Assembly (NCBI GenBank): GCA_011192195.1
Contig: DUEH01000012.1
Span: 4,345-42,054 of the forward strand
Direction: 5' to 3'
Length of the DNA stretch: 37,710 nucleotides
DNA from: Chloroflexota bacterium
Lineage (GTDB): Bacteria > Chloroflexota > Anaerolineae > 4572-78
The notes under the pieces are model-generated. The model did not search any database and was not told where the DNA came from. It saw nothing but the letters and a program-made list of their open reading frames with translations. Position numbers and translations under genes: made by a program. Below are positions 17,870 through 24,893 of the stretch, piece by piece; position 1 is the first letter of the stretch; each line of letters starts with the position of its first letter.

Positions 17870-19174
17870 ATGGTCAACAGGTTTCGAACTGACACCCAAA
17901 CCTGCTCATTTTGCGACCGCAATCAAGACGATGTGAATCGCCTGATTGCGGGGCCTGCTCACGTTTATATTTGCGATGAGTGCGTTTATTTGTGTAAAGA
18001 CATTCTGGAGAAAGAAGAAAAAAAAGCCGCCACAAAGAATAAATCAACGGCGGTTAGACTCCAGCGAAGCCTGTCGCCCAAAGATATTTATGAGCGATTG
18101 AATGAGTGGGTTGTGGGTCAAGATAGAGCCAAGAAAGTATTATCCGTAGCTGTCTACAATCATTACAAACGCATAGATGTCAAAAGCAAAAGCGATGATG
18201 TTGAATTGCAAAAAAGCAATATTTTGCTGGTTGGCCCCACCGGGTGCGGTAAAACCCTATTGGCCCAAACCTTGGCGCGTATTCTGGACGTTCCCTTTTG
18301 CATAGTTGACGCCACCGCGCTTACCGAAGCCGGTTACGTGGGCGAAGATGTAGAAAATATCCTGCTGCGTTTACTGCAAGCGGCGGATTTTAATGTTGAA
18401 TTAGCCCAAAAAGGGATCATCTACATCGATGAAATAGACAAAGTGGCGCGTAAATCCGGCGAAAACCCCTCCATCACCCGCGACGTATCCGGCGAAGGCG
18501 TTCAACAGGCGCTGTTGAAGATCATCGAAGGCACAACAGCCAGCGTACCGCCTCACCTGGGACGCAAACATCCCGGTCAGGAATATATTGAAGTAGATAC
18601 CTCTAACGTCCTCTTTGTCTGCGGCGGCTCCTTTGATGATGTTGACAGCATTGTCTCGCAACGCATAGGCGCTAGAGGGCAATTTGGCTTTCCACAGCAG
18701 TCCGGGAAAACGCTCACCCTGCAAAAACGCATCTCCAGCGACGAACTTCTGCGCCAGCTTATACCCGATGACCTGATTGAATATGGCCTGCTCCCCGAAT
18801 TTGTGGGCCGCTTGCCCGTACTTGTCACCGCCGACGCGCTGGACAAAGCTGCGCTGATGAGCATTCTGGTTGAACCGAAAAACGCCCTGGTCAAACAATT
18901 TCAGCGCCTTTTCAAACTGGATGACGTGGAACTGGCCTTCACCACCGAAGCGCTGGACGCCGCAGCGGAAGCGGCTTACAAGCAAAAAACCGGCGCGCGC
19001 GGCTTGCGCACCATCATCGAAGACACCTTGCTGGACGTTATGTACGAAATCCCCTCCCGGAAAGAGATCAAGAAATGCGTCATTACCAGAGCGGTTATCC
19101 TTGGCGACAGCGAACCTGAGTTGTATGACGGCTACGGGCGAGCGCTCAACGCGGAACTTGATATGGCCGCTTGA
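17870..19174 (+). CDS. clpX: ATP-dependent Clp protease ATP-binding subunit ClpX
   Basis: [27 protein letters not shown] zinc finger; [22 protein letters not shown]; Walker [10 protein letters not shown]. Confidence 0.98.
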   Translation: MVNRFRTDTQTCSFCDRNQDDVNRLIAGPAHVYICDECVYLCKDILEKEEKKAATKNKSTAVRLQRSLSPKDIYERLNEWVVGQDRAKKVLSVAVYNHYKRIDVKSKSDDVELQKSNILLVGPTGCGKTLLAQTLARILDVPFCIVDATALTEAGYVGEDVENILLRLLQAADFNVELAQKGIIYIDEIDKVARKSGENPSITRDVSGEGVQQALLKIIEGTTASVPPHLGRKHPGQEYIEVDTSNVLFVCGGSFDDVDSIVSQRIGARGQFGFPQQSGKTLTLQKRISSDELLRQLIPDDLIEYGLLPEFVGRLPVLVTADALDKAALMSILVEPKNALVKQFQRLFKLDDVELAFTTEALDAAAEAAYKQKTGARGLRTIIEDTLLDVMYEIPSRKEIKKCVITRAVILGDSEPELYDGYGRALNAELDMAA

Positions 19175-19206
19175 GCAAACCCTGACGACATCTGCCTTAA
19201 GTAGTT

Positions 19207-19239
19207 TCAAAGCGCCTCCACAAATGAGGCGCTTTTTTG
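19207..19239. terminator. Terminator hairpin between clpX and the convergent 56-aa ORF
   Basis: AAAGCGCCTCCACAAATGAGGCGCTTTTTT. Confidence 0.85.
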
Positions 19240-19240
19240 T

Positions 19241-19411
19241 TCAGCGTTTTCGCCTTGTTGCTTTGGCGCTTCCATTTCTGGTGGCTTCCAGTTTCAGCAA
19301 TCGTTGATTGAAACTCCATAACACCAGCAGAATTTGACCGATAGCTTGTTCGGTTGTGATGCCATCTCTTTCCCAAAGTCTTAGTAGTTCCTTCAAGTCG
19401 TGATGAGCCAT
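19241..19411 (-). CDS. 56-aa small protein, absent from the ORF track
   Basis: MAHHDLKELLRLWERDGITTEQAIGQILLVLWSFNQRLLKLEATRNGSAKATRRKR*; GGAGGA Shine-Dalgarno 5 nt upstream; ends at the shared terminator. Confidence 0.65.
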   Translation of the reverse strand: MAHHDLKELLRLWERDGITTEQAIGQILLVLWSFNQRLLKLEATRNGSAKATRRKR

Positions 19412-19693
19412 AATTCCTCCAAAATAGTACGCTGCTATAGTTGATTGATATAACGCTAAACCGGATAGACTTCTGCAAAAAAAGACGAGTACACTAATTG
19501 CTGACTCGTATTGGTATTATAACACTTAACCGTGTGTTTGTCAACTGCCAATATCGACAATGATGCCCCGTCATTATTTGCATCTTGTCTTATCAAAAGT
19601 ATACTTTAGTCGCAACACCGCAAAAGCTACACAAAGAAATTGTGTGCGCTAATAATTTTGCATCGAATTACGCCGATTTCACGAATTTTTATT

Positions 19694-19821
19694 GGTAACT
19701 ACTCACCTACCCTCCTCAATGCCCGGTAAAGCGGGGGCAGGCTCTCCCCCCGTTAACGGGGGGAAGTTTAAAAGCCTCCCCCTGATTTCGGGGGGAGGTT
19801 TGGAGGGGGGTGAACGCTTGC
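19694..19821. repeat. C/G-rich palindromic element, copy 2
   Basis: GGTAACTACTCACCTACCCTCCTCAA ... TTTGGAGGGGGGTGAACGCTTGC, same plan as 14683-14784 with extra internal CCCCC/GGGGG modules. Confidence 0.8.
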
Positions 19822-19854
19822 ATCGTAAATCGTAAATCCAAAATCGTAAATCAT
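19822..19854. repeat. Heptad array (single arm), family AATCGTA/AATCCAA
   Basis: ATCGTAAATCGTAAATCCAAAATCGTAAATC abutting the C-rich element. Confidence 0.85.
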
Positions 19855-19879
19855 TTAGTTGCTTTTTCGAGAAGAATCT

Positions 19880-22800
19880 ATGCCAAACTGGCGTCGTTTT
19901 CTATTCAATTCTACTGTCATCTGGGTAATCCTCCTGTCCTTGGTCAAGAGCGCTGTGCCGGCGGCAAAGGCTCAAGAAAATCAACCGTCCATCAACCCCC
20001 AGGTGGAAGCCGTTTTTGAGCAATTATCTACGGACGAGAAGATAGGCCAGCTTTTCATTGTCACCTTTGAGGGCAATGATTTGAGCGATGACAGCCGGAT
20101 AACGCGCCTTGTCCGGGACTATCGCGTTGGCGGCGTCTGGTTGCAGGCAAGCAATAAACTGACTGTGAATGAGGACGTCAGCAGTCAGGATGCGCTGCCG
20201 GGTACGCTCGATATGGTCAATCGCTTGCAGGGGGGCATTTACCACCCTTCGCAATTGCAATTGGGCGTCATTACAAGCGCCGTATCGCTGACAATTACAG
20301 AGAGCCTGTCGCCTACCGATACACTGAGCCGTACGGTTGCGCTGACCCAACCCTTAATGGGGGGCGCTACGCCCATCCCTCTTTTTATTGCGGTTGACCA
20401 CGAAGGCAACGGCTATCCCCACACCCTCCTTTCGCCGGAACTGAGCGATGCGCCCAGCGGTATGGTCTTGGGCGCAACCTGGAATCCGGCTTACGCCGAG
20501 CAAGTGGGTGATACGGTTGGGCGCGAATTAGCTGCGCTGGGCATCAATATGCTCTTTGGTCCGGTGCTGGACGTGGTAGATAATCCCAGACCGGAACTGA
20601 TTGGCGGTATTGGCGTGCGATCCTTTGGCGGAGACCCCTACTGGGTCGGCTCGATGGGCCGCGCTTATATCAGAGGCGCCCACACCGGCAGTAACAATCA
20701 GCTTTTGACCATTGCCAAGCATTTCCCCGGCGCAGGGAGTATTGATCGCCAACTGAATCAGGATGTACCAACTATTCAGAAACTATTGGGACAATTGCAA
20801 TTGGTGGAACTGGCTCCCTTTTTTGCCGTAACTTCAGTTGGCGTCACCGCGCCGGAAGAAACCACCGATGGCTTGATGACCGCTCACATTCGCTACCGGG
20901 GGCTGCAAGGCAACATCAGGGATTTAACCAAACCAATCAGCCTGGACCCGCAAAACCTGCCCGCTATTTTATCCGACCTGTCGCCCTGGCGAGACGCCGG
21001 CGGCTTGATTATCAGCGGACCCCTCGGCGCGCCGGCGGTTGTAAAAACCTACAAAGCCGACGAAGGCGACTTCCCTGCCCGTCGAATTGCGCTGGATGCC
21101 TTTTTAGCCGGCAGCGATGTCTTGCTTCTGTCAAACTTTGGCCCTTCTGACGATAGCAGCGAAGAAACGCAATTTGATCACATTGTCACTGCTATTGAGT
21201 TCTTCAAAGATAAATACGAAAGCGATCCTGCTTTTCAGCAACTGGTAGATACCTCTGTTCGGCGCATCTTGCAGGCCAAACTGAAATTGTATAACGATTT
21301 TGCCCCGGAAAAGGTCATCAAATCCAGAGACAATCTGACTGCGCTATCAGGCAATGCCGACAGCTTGAGCGATGTAGTGCGCGATGGGATAACGCTTGTT
21401 TACCCTGACCCGGCTGAATTGGCCGACCGCATCCCCAGTCCCCCGCTTGGAGATGAAATAATCCTGATCTTCACCGATGACCGGCAAGCGAAGCTGTGTC
21501 CTGACTGCGAAGATTTCTACCTGATAGACCCGGCATCGCTGGAAAAGATGATGCTGAATTTGTACGGCCCTGACGCCAGCGATCAGATTGCGCCGGAGCG
21601 CATTGCCAGCTTTACCTTCACTGAACTGGCCGACGCTTTGAACGATAATCCGGATACCATTGTGCGTAACGCCCAGCTATCCGCTTTGCTGCGGCGAGCG
21701 GGCTGGATAATTTTTGCTATGCTGGACATAGACACTGTCAACTACCCCGGTTCCGGCGTGGTAAAACAATTCCTGGATGCGGGATCGCTTGATTTGCGGG
21801 ACAAGAAGGTGATTGTGTTGGCTTTTGATGCGCCGTACTATCTGGACAATACAGAGGTGAGTATTTTAACGGCCTACTACGGCGTGTATAACAAAACCCA
21901 AAAGCACATCGAAGCTGCGGTCAGATTGCTTTTTAAGGAATTTAGCGCTGCGGGACACTCGCCGGTGAATATTGACGCAGTTGAATACAAAATCCCTGAT
22001 GTGCTGGAACCGGACCCTAATCAGGTCATTACCCTGGAATACTTCAAAGAGACGGCAGACGCCGCAGAAGATGAGACGACGCCAACGCCAGAACCTGTCA
22101 TTGAAGGAACGCCTGAAGCTGTGGCTATAGAGATTGAGGTAGGTGATCGCCTGGTTATACGTACCGGCGTGATTGTGGACAAAAACGGAAATCCGGTTCC
22201 GGATAACACGCTGGTTTCATTCAATAGAGCCTATCCCCAAGAGAGTTTGGAACTGGCGCCCATCATTGTGCCAACACTTAATGGCGTGGCGCAAACTGTG
22301 ATTGACGTTGACCGGGAGGGGATGCTGGAAATTACGGCAGAGAGCGGCGAAGCTACTGAATCAGGCAAAATCATCATCGAAGGCTCCACCATCACCATCG
22401 AAACGCCCACGGCAACCAGCACGCCTACATCTACGGCAACCAGCACGCCCACGGCAACCAGCACGCCTACCAACACGCCTACCCCCACGCCTACAACAAC
22501 CAATACACCTACACCCACGTCTACCCCCACATCTACGCCCACGCCACCGCCGCCTCAGCCGCCTGTCTTGCGTTCGCCGGATTTACTTTTTTCCGTGTTG
22601 GTTTTAATTGCTTTAGGATTTATTGTCTTTGTCACAATGACATCGCTAAAAATGCCGCTGGAAGCGCGTTTGTGGCCGGCGTTAATGGTGGCAGCCTTTG
22701 GTCTGGCCGGCTATGTACTCTACGGCTTCTTTGCCGTACAATTGGCTGAAATGAGCATGGTGGGCGATTGGGTGAGACAGAATACCAAAACGCACTGGCT

Positions 22801-22906
22801 GACGCCTTTGGTCACATTGCTCTTTGCTTTGCTGGGTGTTGGTGGCTTGAAACTTTTTGAAATGATCAGCCGGGCGCGTAATAGCGCTGAAAACAACGAC
22901 GAATGA
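19880..22906 (+). CDS. Glycoside hydrolase family 3 (NagZ-like) protein, probably non-catalytic, with TP-rich linker and C-terminal TM helices
   Basis: RELAALGINMLFGPVLDVVDNPRPELIGGIGVRSFGGDPYWVGSMGRAYIRGAH...IAKHFPGAGSID; linker TPTATSTPTSTATSTPT; start ATG 19880 preferred. Confidence 0.85.
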   Translation: MPNWRRFLFNSTVIWVILLSLVKSAVPAAKAQENQPSINPQVEAVFEQLSTDEKIGQLFIVTFEGNDLSDDSRITRLVRDYRVGGVWLQASNKLTVNEDVSSQDALPGTLDMVNRLQGGIYHPSQLQLGVITSAVSLTITESLSPTDTLSRTVALTQPLMGGATPIPLFIAVDHEGNGYPHTLLSPELSDAPSGMVLGATWNPAYAEQVGDTVGRELAALGINMLFGPVLDVVDNPRPELIGGIGVRSFGGDPYWVGSMGRAYIRGAHTGSNNQLLTIAKHFPGAGSIDRQLNQDVPTIQKLLGQLQLVELAPFFAVTSVGVTAPEETTDGLMTAHIRYRGLQGNIRDLTKPISLDPQNLPAILSDLSPWRDAGGLIISGPLGAPAVVKTYKADEGDFPARRIALDAFLAGSDVLLLSNFGPSDDSSEETQFDHIVTAIEFFKDKYESDPAFQQLVDTSVRRILQAKLKLYNDFAPEKVIKSRDNLTALSGNADSLSDVVRDGITLVYPDPAELADRIPSPPLGDEIILIFTDDRQAKLCPDCEDFYLIDPASLEKMMLNLYGPDASDQIAPERIASFTFTELADALNDNPDTIVRNAQLSALLRRAGWIIFAMLDIDTVNYPGSGVVKQFLDAGSLDLRDKKVIVLAFDAPYYLDNTEVSILTAYYGVYNKTQKHIEAAVRLLFKEFSAAGHSPVNIDAVEYKIPDVLEPDPNQVITLEYFKETADAAEDETTPTPEPVIEGTPEAVAIEIEVGDRLVIRTGVIVDKNGNPVPDNTLVSFNRAYPQESLELAPIIVPTLNGVAQTVIDVDREGMLEITAESGEATESGKIIIEGSTITIETPTATSTPTSTATSTPTATSTPTNTPTPTPTTTNTPTPTSTPTSTPTPPPPQPPVLRSPDLLFSVLVLIALGFIVFVTMTSLKMPLEARLWPALMVAAFGLAGYVLYGFFAVQLAEMSMVGDWVRQNTKTHWLTPLVTLLFALLGVGGLKLFEMISRARNSAENNDE

Positions 22907-22979
22907 CGAGTTACCAAGCGACGAATCATCATTCGCCATTCGCCATTCGCCATTCGCCATTCGCCATTCGCCATTCATA
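22896..22979. repeat. Heptad array, family CATTCGC (6 exact units plus variant)
   Basis: ATTCGCC x6 at 22931-22972, then ATTCATA; left flank GACGAATGACGAG includes the GH3-gene stop TGA. Confidence 0.92.
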
Positions 22980-22986
22980 AATTGGC

Positions 22987-24003
22987 TTAGGGTTGGGGGA
23001 GTGTGGGGGCAAAGAAGGTAACAATCATCGCCAGAGCCAACAGCAGCCCCACAACTGCCAGGAGCGTTTTGTTTTCCAGCAGCGCGCTTTGTACGTTATG
23101 AAGTTGCAGCCACCAATCACTATTTGCGCCCATTAAGGCAAAACTTCGGCCTTTCAACAGTTCTTCGTTGAAGTCTGCGGCGGTAGCGGGGCGTTCATCG
23201 GGGTGCATTGCCAGCGCGTGTAAAATGGCCTGTTCTGTTTTTGAACTGACAGAGGGATTGAACTCTCTGAGCGATAGTTGCTTGTTTGGATACAGAAAGC
23301 GTTCTTTGGCTTCTGTGGGTGGGCGCAGCGCTAATAGGTGGAACAGTGTGGCGCCCAAAGAATAAATATCAGAACGAGCGTCTGTGTGGCCTGTATCACC
23401 GCCGTATTGCTCCAGCGGCGTGTATTGAACCGTCCCTTTTCCTTGCAGCACGGTAACTGTTCGGTCATCGTCCGGGGCCATTACTTTTACCAAGCCAAAA
23501 TCAACTAACTTCAGCGGCCCGCTTTCCGTTAATTTGATATTGGCCGGTTTGATGTCTCGGTGTAAAATGGGCGGGTCTTGACTGTGTAAGTAAATGAGCG
23601 CGTCAAGTATCTGTTTTGCCCACTCAAGCACTTTCTTTTCCGTGATGTGTACACCTTTTACTTTGGCTTCTTCAATCTTTTCTCGCAGATCGCGCCCGGA
23701 TACAAAGTCCATCACCAGATAATCGCGGCCATTGTAAAGGAAAAAGTCAGATACTTTGGGCAGATTAGGATGATCCAGACGGGCCAGCACATTGGCTTCG
23801 CGGTGAAATTGAGCCTGAATCTGCTCTTGATAGCTTTTTGACGCGCCAATATCAGTAATTACTTCTTTGATGGCGCATAGACGGCCTGACAGTCTCAGGT
23901 CTTCAGCTTTATAAATGGACCCTTGACCGCCTTTGGCGACCAGTTCTACAATATGGTATCTGGACCACAAGGTGGTTCCAGGGGATAGCGGCTCAGACAT
24001 CAA
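22987..24003 (-). CDS. Serine/threonine protein kinase with one C-terminal TM helix
   Basis: YHIVELVAKGGQGSIYKAED; HRDIKPANIKL; DFGLVK; terminal TM LLAVVGLLLALAMIVTFFA. Confidence 0.95.
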   Translation of the reverse strand: MMSEPLSPGTTLWSRYHIVELVAKGGQGSIYKAEDLRLSGRLCAIKEVITDIGASKSYQEQIQAQFHREANVLARLDHPNLPKVSDFFLYNGRDYLVMDFVSGRDLREKIEEAKVKGVHITEKKVLEWAKQILDALIYLHSQDPPILHRDIKPANIKLTESGPLKLVDFGLVKVMAPDDDRTVTVLQGKGTVQYTPLEQYGGDTGHTDARSDIYSLGATLFHLLALRPPTEAKERFLYPNKQLSLREFNPSVSSKTEQAILHALAMHPDERPATAADFNEELLKGRSFALMGANSDWWLQLHNVQSALLENKTLLAVVGLLLALAMIVTFFAPTLPQP

Positions 24004-24012
24004 TCCTCATTC

Positions 24013-24074
24013 AATTTACGATTTTGGATTTGCGATTGGTTTCGGAGGCCATCTTAATCGTCAATCGCAAATTA
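24013..24074. repeat. Heptad hairpin, family GATTTAC/GATTTTG, in the divergent kinase/FHA intergenic region
   Basis: AATTTACGATTTTGGATTTGCGATTGG-loop-CTTAATCGTCAATCGCAAATTAG. Confidence 0.85.
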
Positions 24075-24165
24075 GATAGAAAAACCCAAGACATTACGCA
24101 AGAAATTTAACCCAACTATGAACATAAGTCAAGTATGACACCTTCAGGAAAGGAGCGCTTGAACA

Positions 24166-24816
24166 ATGAATGAGGAATTTGCTATATTGCTGGTTCAGGA
24201 AGGGGATAGCCCCAGAAATATCTGGGAATTGGATAAGCAAGAGATCATCATTGGGCGCGGCGATGACTGCGATGTGGTTGTTAATGACCGTCAATCGTCT
24301 CGGCATCACGCAAAAATAGTCCGCGAAGGCGAACGCTATAAGGCGCTGGATTTGAACAGCAAAAACGGCACTTTCCTGAATGGTACACCAATAAGCGCCA
24401 AACCGCAATACCTGAGCGATGGCGACCAGATAGGGATTGCCTTGAGCAGCCGCCTGGTTTTTGTGGATGCCGGGGCTACCGCGCCCTTGTTTGCTGAACA
24501 TAAATTTAAAGCGGAAATCAGGATAGATCAGGCTGCCAAACGGGTTTGGGTGACGGGGAAAGAATTATCGCCGCCCCTGTCATTAGCGCAATACAGGCTT
24601 CTGGAATTGCTCTTTTCCAGACGGGGAGGCGTGGTGAGCCGGGATGAGGTTGTGTCTCAGGTCTGGTCAGATGAAGAGGCCGAAGGCGTATCTGAGCAGG
24701 CCATAGACGCTCTGGCCCGCCGTCTGCGCGAGCGCATTGCAGAAGTTGACCCTGATACGCAGTATGTACTCACCGTGCGCGGACATGGATTCAGACTGGA
24801 GAATTTTGCCAAGTAG
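24166..24816 (+). CDS. FHA domain plus C-terminal winged-helix (OmpR/trans_reg_C type) DNA-binding protein
   Basis: IIGRGDDCDVVVNDRQSSRHHAKI...LDLNSKNGTFLNG; LSLAQYRLLELLFSRRGGVVSRDEVVSQVW...TVRGHGFRLE. Confidence 0.92.
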   Translation: MNEEFAILLVQEGDSPRNIWELDKQEIIIGRGDDCDVVVNDRQSSRHHAKIVREGERYKALDLNSKNGTFLNGTPISAKPQYLSDGDQIGIALSSRLVFVDAGATAPLFAEHKFKAEIRIDQAAKRVWVTGKELSPPLSLAQYRLLELLFSRRGGVVSRDEVVSQVWSDEEAEGVSEQAIDALARRLRERIAEVDPDTQYVLTVRGHGFRLENFAK

Positions 24817-24817
24817 A

Positions 24818-24893
24818 GCGAATTACGAATGACGAATGACGAGTTACGAAATTCTCCCAAATTCATTCGTAACTCGTAATTCGTAACTCGTCA
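24818..24893. repeat. Heptad hairpin, family GAATTAC/GAATGAC (convergent junction)
   Basis: GAATTACGAATGACGAATGACGAGTTACGAA...ATTCGTAACTCGTAATTCGTAACTCGTCA; 3' end is the minus-strand stop codon. Confidence 0.9.

Noticed and set aside
22231-22542. GVDVGVDVGVGV protein, minus strand
   Set aside because: Antisense of the Thr-Pro-rich linker of the GH3-like protein.
22399-22560. Short DNA repeats ACGGCAACCAGCACGCC
   Set aside because: Codon-level repetition of a TP-rich extracellular linker; common and not related to the heptad elements.
22682-22978. Minus-strand ORFs with MANGEWRMANGEWRM
   Set aside because: Translation of the CATTCGC heptad array plus antisense of the GH3 gene; no independent coding evidence.
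22929-22979. CRISPR array at the CATTCGC repeats
   Set aside because: Units are contiguous 7-mers with no spacers and no cas genes in the window.
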